Source: Siphonodentalium dalli (taxonomy: Eukaryota > Mollusca > Scaphopoda > Gadilida > Siphonodentaliidae). Taken from it: 64,000 nt of DNA. The DNA is taken from positions 224,516,578 to 224,580,577 of the forward strand of contig CP136062.1 in the NCBI GenBank assembly GCA_032622095.1, in the 5' to 3' direction. Numbering within the stretch: the stretch's first letter is position 1; every line of letters starts with the position of its first letter. Made by a program: the position numbers and the translations under genes. The notes beneath the pieces are model-generated. The model had not been told where the DNA came from. It saw only the letters and a program-made list of their open reading frames with translations, and ran no database searches. This document shows, one piece after another, positions 33,714 through 45,489 of this stretch.

Positions 33714-34609
33714 CCTTTCGATTCCGGAAAATAGTGTATTTATGGATTATCACTTGCATGTACTAGTATGTACTATATAGTCTTATGATAACAATATGTT
33801 CTTTCATTTTGCACAGTACCGCACAGTACCGCACTGTACCAAGTGCTGTAAATTAAAGGCCCGCCTTCGCACAGTAGAACGGTAAATTCGTGATTTCACA
33901 TCAGGAATTCAAATCACTTTTCACTCATCCCAATGTGTGTAGACTGTAGTTACTATAGTGTCGTTATTTATTGTGTGTTATTTTCTCAATAAAAGGTAAA
34001 CTAACGATACGAATGAACTTACATTGTAATTCAATATTCATAATTCTCATTTGCAATACCAGTAATCGAAAGACACAGTAACAAGATTTTCCGATTACAA
34101 CATTAATACTTTAAGCCCACCGATCTACTGTGTGCTCGCAAAATTCAAAACAGCAGCGTCGTATTAGATAATAATTGTTAACGTCACAAAATCAGATATA
34201 CGACCCAAAGCATCCGGCTTTGGTTCATTATCAAACAGACTTCACATGAACATGTTAATCAATTGTTATTGTAAAACTAAGAGTCGGTCAGATTCGTTCC
34301 ATGAAATATATGATGATGATGATGATGATGACGCGATTGCAACCAACAACGTTCTGCATTCAAGCTCCACAACTTGATTACATATACAAGTGTAAATGTA
34401 CATGTATGGCAATATCGATGGAATTAAGCTTCCAGTTTAATTTTCATATTCTTCCTGTAATAAAGAGACCACTTATTTTCCTCTCATTAATCCACCCCCC
34501 CCCCCCCCCCCCCCCCCCCCCCGAAGAATTCACATTAATTGGTGGGAAATGTTTAGGATAATAAGTTCAACAAACAATCTATAGCCAGCAGCCACTTGGA
34601 TTTCACATT
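33714..34609 (+). other. Spacer at the start of the right contig
   Basis: Nothing coding recognised. It holds a (GAT)n microsatellite at ~34305-34332, a poly-C run at ~34494-34522 and a tandem GCACAGTACC at ~33813-33838. Confidence 0.5.
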
Positions 34610-34613
34610 TTAA

Positions 34614-35005
34614 CCCTTTACCCAACAGAAGGGCCCTGTGCCAATGCATTCTCTTATATATGCGAGTCGACCATAGGTCGCCTCGCATATATAAGAGAAT
34701 GCATTGGCTTAGCACATTAAAAATTATAAAATTGTTAAAGAATGTAAGAAAAAATGGTAAAAAGTGTTAAAAAAAGATTTTTTTTAGGCCAATGCATTCT
34801 CTTATATATGCGAGGCGACCTATGGTCGACTCGCATATATAAGAGAATGCATTGGCACAGGGCATAACTGTAACTATCACAATGTGGTCAAGGAGCCGGT
34901 TCCAATGATATCCATATTTGTATGGTTCTATTGAGACAGACCGAAGATATTTTAGGCTGTTGAAGCTTTATTTGGCCGGTTTTGGCCGGTTTGTTGGGTA
35001 AAGGG
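34614..35005 (+). mobile_element. TTAA/CCCTTT hairpin element 2, two hairpins
   Basis: TTAA at 34610-34613 and 35006-35009. The ends CCCTTTACCCAACA and TGTTGGGTAAAGGG are inverted. Hairpins at 34641-34707 and 34789-34855 are near-identical ~67 bp palindromes (CCAATGCATTCTCTTATATA with its complement) placed in mirror orientation about an AT-rich middle. Confidence 0.9.
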
Positions 35006-35178
35006 TTAATTCATCAGCACACCCTGCAGATTTATTGGAGAAATGTTTGAAATGAAAATAATTTAAGCTACACAATACAATCCCTTTCTTTCTTTTTTTC
35101 TTCAGCATAAAATTAACGCCTCCCCGAGTTGAGCTACAGTGTCATTGACACTTTCTCTTTCAATTTTCCTCTTTTCAG

Positions 35179-35208
35179 TAACTGGTAACACAACGGCAAC
35201 AACAACAG
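35179..35208 (+). CDS. Stalk/TM gene, Thr-rich microexon 1
   Basis: 30 bp between CTTTTCAG and GTAAGAT. In phase 1 it codes (V/x)TGNTTATTT(G). Each boundary is a good splice site, and the phase agrees with the exons at 36090, 38969 and 48471. Upstream exons, including the start of the gene, are not in the window or fall in the gap. Confidence 0.55.
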
Positions 35209-35509
35209 GTAAGATAAAAAATTCAAAAGATCTTTTTTTCAGACCTGAGGGTGAATCTAGTGATGCTATCCCTCATAGCCACCTCTTATCTGAAGTGTTG
35301 GCATGTTATACTTGGTATTAAAAACTGTTCTGATTTAATTACTAACGTTTATATCTATGGCATGAGGTGTCACCCCTGTCTTCCATGTCTATACACCCCT
35401 GCATTTGCTTGTTAGTAATACTCACATTGGCGGACAAATCATTGCCTTAAATGATCGGGAGTGCATAATTTGCCAATCAAGGTGTGCGCCACGAATACAA
35501 TACACATGC

Positions 35510-36268
35510 CAATTGTAGTTATGATAGACCGTTTGAGCAGGCAACGACTTAAAGATCTTTACAGTAAATAAAGGTCGATCACCGGACCTCATGAGATAAC
35601 TTCCATTGGTCGAGGGCTGATAGGCGTTTTATAAGCATGGATTATGATAGCTTCCCTTGTCTATAAATTGTCACCTCTCGATTATAACATGTCACATTGT
35701 GATCATAAATTTCCTCCAGTGCCTTTCAATTGTTTTGGAGTTACAATTAGTACACCAGACTATGATGATCAGCTAATAATTTTCTTCAATGTAGTCACTA
35801 TTTAATTTTCTATTTCACTATGTGTATTCATGATAGTCAGTCACAGAGATATGTTATGAGTTCATGTATGTTGCAATTAATGCTCAATATGTATGGACAT
35901 GTTGGTAGAAATATACCAAAATAATTAGATTTTTTTTTTTTATACTTTTTTTCCATCATATCAAAAATTAAAATAAACCATCCAATGCGGGCCATTTATT
36001 TCAATGCGGCGGTGTCTGAGACTCAAATAATATTTTGTATTTGGCCTAATTTATATAATGAACCATAATAATATTTTTCTGATTTTCAGGAATGAGTACC
36101 ACAAGAGGTAAGTTGGAATATATAGATGATCGTATTTTCTGTGATACATTTTCTTTATGGCAGCGTTTTTCTTGAAACCTGACTATAATTATCAGGATGC
36201 TGTCAATCAAAATGACAGATATGAACTGGAATCATAACTGTCCTCCAGATTTGTCCCTGAAAAACATA
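35510..36268 (+). repeat. Microexon-bearing duplicated block, copy 1
   Basis: Matches 38398-39164 in the same orientation almost base for base (starts near GATAGACCGTTTGAGCAGGC, ends near CTGAAAAACATAACTGAGTG). It includes the microexon at 36090 with both splice sites. Confidence 0.93.
36090..36107 (+). CDS. Stalk/TM gene, microexon 2
   Basis: 18 bp, GAATGAGTACCACAAGAG, between GATTTTCAG and GTAAGTTGG. Phase 1, coding (G)MSTTR(G). It lies in the duplicated block, and its sister exon is at 38969. A length divisible by three means inclusion or skipping keeps the frame. Confidence 0.6.
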
Positions 36269-36271
36269 ACT

Positions 36272-36435
36272 GAGTGCAGAATGAGGTCCCCCAGAGAGTG
36301 AATTTAGTGTTATTATCACACACAGTGGGCCAGCATCACAAAATTTACCCTCTGAGGAGCTCAGTCTGCTTAGACCTCATATTCTGGGAAGTATCTATAA
36401 TCTCAAAATAACATTGGTTTTAGTGCATAATCAAG
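36272..36435 (+). mobile_element. Fragment of a GAATGAGG element
   Basis: GCAGAATGAGGTCCCCCAGA through TTACCCTCTGAGGAGCTCAG and the start of the inner region; the right end is missing, cut by the TTAA element that follows. Confidence 0.7.
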
Positions 36436-36440
36436 GTTAA

Positions 36441-38331
36441 CCCTTTACCCAACAAACCGGCCAAAACCGGCCAAATAAAGCTTCAACAGCCTAAAATATC
36501 TTCGGTCTCTCTCAATAGAACCATACAAATATGGATATCATTGGAACCGGCTCCTTGACCACATTGTGATAGTTACAGTTATGCCCTGTGCCAATGCATT
36601 CTTTTATATATGCGAGTCGACAATAGGTCGCCTCGCATATATAAGAGAATGCATTGGCTTAGCACATATTAACGAGAGGCCGATCACGATCGGCAGATGT
36701 TTAACCCATACCTTGGCGATAGTGATCAGCTATTTTCAGTTCTGACACGAAAATCCATAAGCCATAACTCTGTTTAAAATATAAAAAAATGGATCAAACC
36801 CAAATTCGAAATCTATCTGTATTTTGGGCTGAGAAATTCACATACAAAAGTTACATACATCTCAATAAAATGAGATATATCAGATGAAAGGTATTTCTGC
36901 TAAGTATAAGGAATGTTGAGAATTAAAGGGTTCATTTTAACCACAAAAATCCATACAAGTGAAAGGGATATAATAGGAGAATGATTACATGAAAAGTATA
37001 CAAAAGCATAAAATTGATGACAAGGGTTAACAATTTTAACTCAATAAAATTAGATACAGGTATGTCACTGGAACACTGCATTGATATCCTAAACCAGAGA
37101 GCTGTATGGAAATACAATAAACAACAGATGGTTCTCTGTCCAATTACATCTTCCACAGTGCCCTGACAATATGATGGCTAAAAATAACTCTAATTTCCAA
37201 TAATACAAGTTAATCTATTCTCTCTATCAGTGCTAACTGATATCACAGGGGTTAGCTGCTATGGTTCTACATGATAAGCATAAAAATATCGAATCTGTTC
37301 AATCCTTAGATAAAAAGGGCCATAACTCTGGTATAAAAAACAGGATCTAACCCATATTCAAATTTGATCTGTATTTTGAGTTGAGAAACTCACATACCAA
37401 ATTTGGTTCCTATCAGACGATAACTGGTTGAGCTATCGAAGCGTGGATGAATTCTATATCAAAGGGCCATAACTCCATTAAAAATAATCTGATCAAACCC
37501 ATATTCGAACTCAAATTGTATTTTAGATAGAGAAACTCACATACCAAATTTGGTTCTCATGAGATAATATTTTTTTTAGTTATCGTAGCATCCATGAATT
37601 CTAAGTCGAAAGAGGGCCATAACTCCGTAAAAAAAACTCGGATCAAACCCATATTCGAACTCGATCTGTATTTTGGGCTCTGAAACTCGCATACCAAATT
37701 TGGTTCCGATCAGATAAAAATTGTTTGAGTTATGACAGCATGCGTGAATTCGAAGTCGAAAAAGGGCCATAACTCCGTAAAAAAAACTCGGATCAAACCC
37801 ATATTCGAACTCGATCTGTATTTCGGTCTGAGAAACTCATATACAAAATGTGGTTCCGATCGGATATAAAATATTTGAGTTATCGCACCATGCGTAAAGT
37901 GTCCACAGACAGACGGATGGACGGACGGACGCACGACGAGTGGTCAATCCGGACGTCGACATTATGTTTACCATACTATGGTATGGGTAAACATAAAAAT
38001 GATAAAATTGTCAAAGAATGTAGAAAAATATGATAAAAATTGTTAAAAAATGTAAGAAAAAATTCTAAAATTGTTAAAGAATGTAAGAAAAATGGTAAAA
38101 AGCTTTTTTTTAGGCCAATGCATTCTCTTATATATGCGAGGCGACCTATGGTCGACTCGCATATATAAGAGAATGCATTGGCACAGGGCATAACTGTAAC
38201 CATCACAATGTGGTCAATGAACCGGTTCCAATGATATCCATATTTGTATGGTGTTATTGAGACAGACCGAAGATATTTTAGGCTGTTGAAGCTTTATTTG
38301 GGCGTTTTTGGCCGGTTTGTTGGGTAAAGGG
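36441..38331 (+). mobile_element. TTAA/CCCTTT hairpin element 3, with a nested element
   Basis: TTAA at 36437-36440 and 38332-38335. Long inverted ends (CCCTTTACCCAACAAACCGG and its complement, ~150 bp). Hairpins at 36591-36657 and 38115-38181. The middle is interrupted by a second element (36697-37994), which raises the size to ~1.9 kb. It separates the two microexon-bearing blocks. Confidence 0.9.
36697..37994 (+). mobile_element. Nested 'GGGCCATAACTCC' element
   Basis: The ends ATGTTTAACCCATACC and GGTATGGGTAAACAT are inverted. The body is made of ~160 bp direct repeats (GGGCCATAACTCCGTAAAAA, CATATTCGAACTCGATCTGT, TTTGGTTCCGATCAGATA), and the 3' part has ACAGACAGACGGATGGACGG. Non-coding; short frames are by-products. 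Confidence 0.8.
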
Positions 38332-38397
38332 TTAAAGGAACATGTACTGCATGCCCATTTGAAATGATATTATGATACAATCTGGAAGCAAGTGCCA

Positions 38398-39164
38398 ATT
38401 GTAGTCATGATAGACCGTTTGAGCAGGCAACGACTTAAAGATCTTTACAGTAAATAAAGGTCGATCACCGGACCTCATGAGATAACTTCCATTGGTCGAG
38501 GGCTGATAGGCGTTTTATAAGCATGGATAATGATAGCTTCCCTTGTCTATAAATTGACACCTCTCGATTATAACATGTCACATTGTGATCATAAATTTCC
38601 TTCAGTGCCTTTCAATTTTTCTGGAGTTACAATTAGTACACCAGACTATGATGATCAGCTAATCATTTTCTTCAATGTAGTCACTATTTAATTTTCTATT
38701 TCACTATGTGTATACATGATAGTCAGTCACAGAGATATGTTATGAGTTCATGTATGTTGCAATTAATGCTCAATATGTATGGACATGTTGGTAGAAATAT
38801 ACCAAAATAATTAGATTTTTTTTTTTTTTTTAACTTTTTTTCCATCATATCAAAAATTAAAATAAACCATCCAATGCGGGCCATTTATTTCAATGCGGCG
38901 GTGTCTGAGACTCAAATAATAATTGTTATTTATATAATGAACCATAATAATATTTTTCTGATTTTCAGGAATGACTTCCACAATGAGTACCACAAGAGGT
39001 AAGTTGGAATATATAGATGATCATATTTTCTGTGATACATTTTCTTTATGGCAGCGTTGTTCTTGAAACCTGACTATAATTATCAGGATGCTGTCAATCA
39101 AAATGACAGATACGAACTGGAATCATAACTGTCCTCCAGATTAAATTGTCCCTGAAAAACATAA
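38398..39164 (+). repeat. Microexon-bearing duplicated block, copy 2
   Basis: Direct duplicate of 35510-36268. Its microexon has 12 extra bases; otherwise differences are few. Confidence 0.93.
38969..38998 (+). CDS. Stalk/TM gene, microexon 3
   Basis: 30 bp between GATTTTCAG and GTAAGTTGG. It equals microexon 2 with 12 added bases, coding (G)MTSTMSTTR(G). Phase 1. If all microexons are used, the stalk reads roughly TGNTTATTTG-MSTTRG-MTSTMSTTR before the terminal exon. Thr/Ser-rich linkers of this type are usually O-glycosylated (inference). Confidence 0.6.
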
Positions 39165-39252
39165 CTGAGTGATGACAGCTGCAAATGTTAAAAACAGGAA
39201 AATTCCCCCTCATCCCCTTATTTATGAGTCTTATTCCCTTATTTATGAGGGG

Positions 39253-39560
39253 AAGAGAGGAATTCTTTGAATACGAGAGCAGGGGCTGGTCCAGGAATAT
39301 AGTTTTTGTACACTTTAGGTCTTAGCAGGCATATCCCGAAGGCCGCAGGTCATGGGGGGGGGTTTTCTCCCAGCAGATTTTTGAAGAGAGGAATTCTTTG
39401 AATAGGAGATCAGGGGCTGCATGGTCCAGGAATATAGTTTTTGTACCCTTTAGGTCTTAGCAGGCATATCTACAGAATATCCTGAAGTCCGCAGGTCATG
39501 AGGGGGGGGGGGGGGGGGGGGTACAGGGGTTCTCTCCCAGGACATTTTTGAAAATCCAAT
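39253..39560 (+). repeat. ~130 bp direct repeat with a G-rich tract
   Basis: Two units with GAGAGGAATTCTTTGAATA, GGTCCAGGAATATAGTTTTT and GTCTTAGCAGGCATATC. Poly-G at ~39502-39521. Related to 20160-20280. Confidence 0.75.
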
Positions 39561-39713
39561 GCTCTGAGAGTGAATCTGGGGTGTCTTGAAGCCTTATATT
39601 GTGCTAATCATATTGGTAAATTTAGTCATATTTTAGATAGCAAATTCTTAATTGTTAGTGATTTTCTGTATGCATCATTGCATGCTCATGCAGTGCTGTG
39701 ATATAGAGGATCT

Positions 39714-39872
39714 CACATGAGTTTCTATTTTATACGGAATTTATCAACCGAGTTCACTAAATTCGATTTGAGCCGAGGTTTACCGAGGCTCATATAGAAT
39801 TTAGAGGACGAGGTTGATAAATTACGTATAAAATAGGACGAGTGTGAGATACTTTTTATCACATGATCAAAT
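39714..39872 (+). mobile_element. Fold-back repeat (GAGCCGAGGTTTACC)
   Basis: TCTATTTTATACGGAATTTA and its complement TAAATTACGTATAAAATAGG bracket GAGCCGAGGTTTACCGAGGC. A ~150 bp imperfect palindrome, non-coding. Confidence 0.7.
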
Positions 39873-40730
39873 AAACCCGAAGCAACGCGAAATATTCATC
39901 GAAAACAACAATCATAAACTACAGCGATCGCAAGTTATTTGAAGAACGCCGTGACGTCATCGCACGCGCTGATATTAAACGTGTCTATTACCGATAATTA
40001 TGAAACTGCTTTTATGACCAAATTATGTGATAAAATTAAATGTTATGAGACCAAATCCAGTTTGAGTAAGTTGGGTGAGTAGCAACAATGTACAACACCC
40101 TGAACTATTTTGTTTATTAGAAGTTCTGTATCACTTTGAATGGTTTACCATTTTCCTACCAATATGTATATAACTATTGTCATTGATTGAACATATATAT
40201 TCTACCTACCCTGTCTGAATAATATGGATGGGAGAGTAGAAACCAAACTTTTTATAGATATTACCTTTGGATTTATAATAGTTACCAGACAGAAATGTAT
40301 ATAAGAACTAAATTTGTTCATTTTCTGTCACACCTCGGAATAACAACAAAAAAGCTTCCGGATTACGTTCGTTAAAATACGTTGAATCGTCGGTAAACCT
40401 TACAATCAGTTACTATATTTGCCTAAAACTATGAACTAATTTGCCATTTTTCTGTTAGCTGGTACATAACTTATTTATTGATCATCCGGGTGGGGGCATA
40501 TTATACTATTCCGGTTCATCGCGGCCTAATTTATTCCTTGTTTTTAATAACCTCTACCAGGAAGTTTGGGAAATTTCCGCATTCTGCATTGTGAATGCTA
40601 ACAATTTAGATTTCCATTGTATTTGGCAAAATAGTCTTACTAATTATAACACGCCCATTCTCTATTATAAAATCTAACGATAGAATATCATCTGGCCTAA
40701 ATCAACTGGGAAGAAGGTCATTATTCATAG
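39873..40730 (+). other. Intronic spacer of the stalk/TM gene
   Basis: AT-rich; no exon or repeat recognised. Confidence 0.4.
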
Positions 40731-41575
40731 TCGATATCTACAAAGTAAATTTTGTTTGGGTGCCCAAACTCCGGACTCCCAAACCCAGTATACCGGTTTG
40801 GAAATACAGTAATGCTCTAAGTAATCGACTTCTTAACCACAGAAGAATTATGGGTAACTTTTCAGGATTTAATCTGAAATATGGCTTGTTGCCATTCATC
40901 GGAAAGCTCTCCCCGAGAGCTTTCCGATGAATGGCAACAAGCCATATTTCTGGGGAGAGCTTTCCGATGAATGGCAACAAGCCATATTTCCGACTAAATC
41001 CTGAAAAGTTACCCATAATTCTTCTGTGGTTAAGAAGTTGATTACTTAGGGCATTACTGTATTTCCAAACCGGTATACTGGGTTTGGGAGTCCGGAGTCG
41101 ATATCTACAAAGTAAATTTTTTTTGGGTGCCCAAACTCCGGACTCCCAAACCCAGTATACCGGTTTGGAAATACAGTAATGCTCTAAGTAATCGACTTCT
41201 TAACCACAGAAGAATTATGGGTAACTTTTCAGGATTTAGTCTGAAATATGGCTTGTTGCCATTCATCGGAAAGCTCTCCCCGAGAGCTTTCCGATGAATG
41301 GCAACAAGCCATATTTCCGGGGGAGAGCTTTCCGATGAATGGCAACAAGCCATATTTCCGACTAAATCCTGAAAAGTTACCCATAATTCTTCTGTGGTTA
41401 AGAAGTCGATTACTTAGGGCATTACTGTATTTCCAAACCGATATACTGGGTTTGGGAGTCCGGAGTCGATATCTACAAAGTAAATTTTGTTTGGGTCTGC
41501 CCAAACTCCGGACTACCAAACCCAGTATACCGGTTTGGAAATACAGTAATGCTCTAAGTAATCGACTTCTTAAAG
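40731..41575 (+). mobile_element. Palindromic element in ~2.3 tandem copies
   Basis: Units start with TCGATATCTACAAAGTAAAT at 40731, 41098 and 41466 (367-368 bp period). Each complete unit is a fold-back: CCAAACTCCGGACTCCCAAA, CAGTAATGCTCTAAGTAATC and GGAAATATGGCTTGTTGCC are each mirrored within the unit. A short GGGGAGAGCTTTCCGATGAA segment is repeated at the centre. The third unit stops at about 41575. Same family as 5117-5336 and 57501-57703. Long frames here are palindrome artefacts. Confidence 0.88.
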
Positions 41576-42770
41576 TCGCCGTCACGAAGTTCATATTTTA
41601 CCCATTTCCCCGCTTATTAGACCAACAGAGTCGTTCTGAGAACGAAATTAATCGTCCCAAGATTAGCCGCTATCGATTCGCATTCCAGGAAACCCCCTGG
41701 CATGCGCACAGGTCTAAATGCAAACAACAGATTGTGTGTAATTTATTTTTGACATGTGACGTCATAAATCACCTTGCGGCATTCTGTTGACATTGTGTTA
41801 TCGAAATCGGTTTATGCATGGTTTTGTTTTAGTTCACAAACATGTTTCGTTTTCGTTGGAAATCGTGAATTCGGAATGGATTTATGTGTGTAATAAAATA
41901 TTGAATAATACGACATGAATTATTCGCGAGGCCAACAGCTCCGGAGTAAATTCGTACATATTTGGACGAAGTTCGTGTGTCACTGTGACTGGGAATTATA
42001 AAAAAAAACATTTTTCTGGCAATTTCAGGATCAAACTATGGAAAGTGGGGGGAAATTTGTCACTTGAAAATAAAAAAAATTTAAATTTAAAAGTTAAATA
42101 TCAAACAATTTGGCCATTCCAGAGTCAAACGTTATCAAATGAATGAAATTATTTTCATTCATATATGGGAGATGAAGATTAGGGAGATACATTGTAACAA
42201 TAATCTATTAAGATTTCATTCATTTATTCATGCATTTCTCCAGCTCGGGCAAACGAAAGCCCCTGTAATTTCCACCATCATTTGGGAAAGCATACTGAAA
42301 TTACTGATGCTATTCACAACACACGATGGAAGAGGTCTGCGGTTATGCAAACCATGGTAGCCATAGCACCACCGAATAAACTGTCTATGCTATATGCCTG
42401 TATTTGTTGTGCAGATCGAGGTCCATTAAACGGATGACTATACTGTTGCTGGTATCCTAACCATGCAACTTCAAGTAGCCATGGGTCCAGGCACACACTC
42501 CTGAAGGGGACAGTCTTCGTGATACACTTGAAGTGTCCTTCTTCCTATGAAATCGCTTTTGTCACTTCCTTTAGCTTGGTCTCAACTTTTTCAATCTCAT
42601 GGCAACATCTGCACTCACAGGTACATTGTAGTCTCCATCACAGTACATCGGCCGCATGAACACCTGAAATGACAAGGGAAATACATTTATTATGGAACAA
42701 CTCAGAGTTAACATTCAATTCCTCAATTTTGTTGATGCAAACTTTGACAAATGTGTAACAAACTCGACAT
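41576..42770 (+). other. Intronic spacer
   Basis: No confident exon. 41760-41990 and 42130-42500 look unique but hold only short frames. Confidence 0.35.
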
Positions 42771-42774
42771 ACAG

Positions 42775-43165
42775 TAATGCCCTAAATAATCGACCCTTAA
42801 CCACATCAGAATTATAGGTATAGTTTCAGAATTCAGTTGGAAATATGGCTTGTGGAAATTCATAGGGGACCTCATTCTGCTTAGGCCTCATCTTATGGGA
42901 AGTATCCATAGTATCAAATTAACGTAAAACAAAATAATACTTTTTCCCTTCTGTTCAGTTTCAATGTCTCCTAATTTGCAGAAGATAAATTACATATTCA
43001 AGGTGACCAATGGATGAACATCACAAACTTCAACTGAGGAACTTTAATCTGATCCTAGGTCTCCCATAGCACTTGAAGCCTAAGCAGAATGAGGTTCCCA
43101 GAGGGTGAATTTGGTGATGCTAACCCGCTGTTCTGGGAACCTCATTCTGCAAACACACTATATAC
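42775..43165 (-). mobile_element. GAATGAGG element, reversed, with a palindromic-element fragment
   Basis: 42775-42860 begins like the GGATTTAGTCGG family (ACAGTAATGCCCTAAATAAT). From 42870 the sequence is the reverse of the inner part of 2597-3020 (GGGAAGTATCCATAGTATCA; GATCCTAGGTCTCCCATAGC) and ends with CCTCATTCTGCAAACACAC. Truncated on the left. Confidence 0.75.
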
Positions 43166-43208
43166 AGGCATGGATAATAGCCTTTACATTGAATCAGTTT
43201 TTGGGGTT

Positions 43209-43390
43209 TTAAGATATAGACGGAACACAACGCGCATCTTAATCGAGTATCTTTTATCGAATGCGGTTGGCAGATGGCGCAAGGATATATTTCGCGAGAG
43301 CGTATAGCTCAAGCGAAATGTAACTATGCGCCATCCGCAACGAATTCGATAAAAGATTCGAGATTATGATGCATGTTGTGTTCTGTATTT
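43209..43390 (+). mobile_element. Fold-back repeat (GCGCCATCCGCAACGAATTC)
   Basis: ACGGAACACAACGCGCATCT at the left mirrors AGATTATGATGCATGTTGTG at the right, with ATCTTTTATCGAATGCGGTT against CAACGAATTCGATAAAAGAT inside. ~180 bp imperfect palindrome. Confidence 0.78.
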
Positions 43391-43711
43391 ATTCTACACT
43401 GTTGTGTCAGATAAATTAAATCCATTACTGTCACCTTCATTGAAACAATGACTACCTTTATTGTGATTTAACTCTGATGAATAATCAGTAATGTTCAGGT
43501 CATCACCCGAATCGGATTGTTGACGTTTAATGTACGTCATCTTTCTTGGTGACAACGTCAACAAGAATAGTTCCGGCTTGTATTCCACTAGAGGTATACA
43601 CTAATATGTATTCAATGGCTCGTATTCCGTTGATTACATGTGACTCGCGTAGATGGTTGTGGAATAAATTCTTGTATTTCCACTGGAAAATGGCCCTAAC
43701 ATCAACATTTG

Positions 43712-43905
43712 AGCTATACTGGCACACAACCCATGTTCATCCTAACATAAACAATACTGGCACACAACCAGTGTTCATCCTAACATCAACAATCCAGCTA
43801 TACTGGCACACAACCCATGTTCATCCTAACATCAACAATCCAGCTATACTGGCACATCCAGTGTTCATCCTAACATCAGCTATACTGGCACACAACCCGT
43901 GTTCA
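43712..43905 (+). repeat. ~46 bp minisatellite
   Basis: Five units of TATACTGGCACACAACCCAT plus GTTCATCCTAACATCAACAA, two of them shortened. Confidence 0.9.
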
Positions 43906-44875
43906 TGCTGGGCCCAACAATTTTTTAGCCAATTCTAGTTTTTTTTTTTTTGTCAATATAAAAAAACTTGGGCCAAATTAAATCATTTTCTGGTCTCACA
44001 ATGAATATTTTTGTTTTATTTAACATCTAACATTCCTCATAATTATGTCCATACCTTCAAATACTGTGTCCAGACTTCTTTAATCCCACCAATGTTACTT
44101 GACAATATACCACTACCCACCATCTACCATTCAGCCTTAAGGCAGACACAGGATCCATTAGTGTTAATCCTCTTTACTGTTTTATTACATTGGTTGATAG
44201 TGCATTGTCATGAGTGCCTTTTGTTATCCATTAAGCTGTATCACCTAATCAATTAGCAGATGATCATACTATAAATTTGATTCGCACATCGCTCCTGTTA
44301 CAAAATAGATTGGGGTTTTTGAAGTAGATTTCCGATGATGGGGTAAAAAAAATTGGTCATTTGCAGCGTGAACCCTGCACACGACATCATGATGTCATTC
44401 AGCAGTGAAGAAGTTAATTGTTTATTTGAATCCTTATGTATGAATCTTTGAATACGCATGATTACTACATGATTAATGTCCCTAAAATATTGCCGTTTTC
44501 ATGTGGCAACATGATAGAAACATATGATCTATTTCACAATATGTAACATCAAGTTTCAATCTCTTCCTGTTTTTGGTTAGTCCATAATTATAAATAGGAA
44601 GTGAAACATTAACACAAATATCAACTTATTGTTTATTAATCTTGATAGAGTTCCAAAAGACTGCCTACTTTGGTGGAGTTACGGCCCTTAATTTATTCCT
44701 TTTTATGAATTTTTATCATGATAGCACAATAACTTTGACAAGGTTGGTTCAAGGGGGGAATAGTTGGTATGTCAGTCTTCTTAAATAGTGTTATGCCGGT
44801 GTATGATAGCCAGTTATGACTAATTGATTATTAATACTAAGTTTTGCGCAGCAACCACAACAAGCATGAGTTTCA
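43906..44875 (+). other. Intronic spacer
   Basis: No gene seen. 44625-44690 (CTTGATAGAGTTCCAAAAGA) is the source of pieces repeated at 46200-46380. Confidence 0.5.
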
Positions 44876-45255
44876 TGTGTCTGTCATTTGCAGAATGAGG
44901 TACCCAGAGGGTGAATTTAGTGACGCTATTCTGCATAGTGGGCTAGCATCACTAAATTTACTCCCTGGGGACCTCGTTCTGCTTAGGACTCCGATTCTAT
45001 TTCTTTTTTAGTTTGTTTTCTCTATATTCCAGATTGGCAGACATCACATTGCATAAACAAGGTTCCCAATAGGTGTACATAACAATATTCACCATTTGGG
45101 AACTTCAATCTGAGTCTATGTCTCCCATAGCAGAGGAGGCCAAAGCAGAATGAGGTCCCCAGAGGGTGAATTTGGTGATGCTAGCCCACTATGCGGGACA
45201 GCGTCACTAAATTCACCATCTGGGGACCTCATTCTGCAAATGACAGAAACACTAA
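44876..45255 (+). mobile_element. GAATGAGG element
   Basis: GTGTCTGTCATTTGCAGAAT at the left and CTGCAAATGACAGAAACAC at the right, with both subterminal palindromes. Confidence 0.82.
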
Positions 45256-45489
45256 ATTCAGGCTTGTACCACAAACACGTATCTCTGATGAGAATTCTTT
45301 TTATGTTTTAACTTGTTTCACTCGAAGAAACATAAATGATTTATGGAATAACAACTGCGAATTATATAAACGAAGATTTAATCTAGAAATTCAGGTTAAC
45401 AATTTGCTTCACATAAATTGTGCACATCATATATATGTTGTTATCATTATATAATCACAAAAGACCTGTAATACTATAAACGTGGATCA

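Noticed and set aside
41248-41790. 180-codon frame
   Set aside because: Runs through a palindromic element; its first half is the same hairpin read on both strands.
44011-44256. 81-codon frame with hydrophobic residues
   Set aside because: No splice sites in the right phase, no family recognised, not conserved elsewhere in the window.
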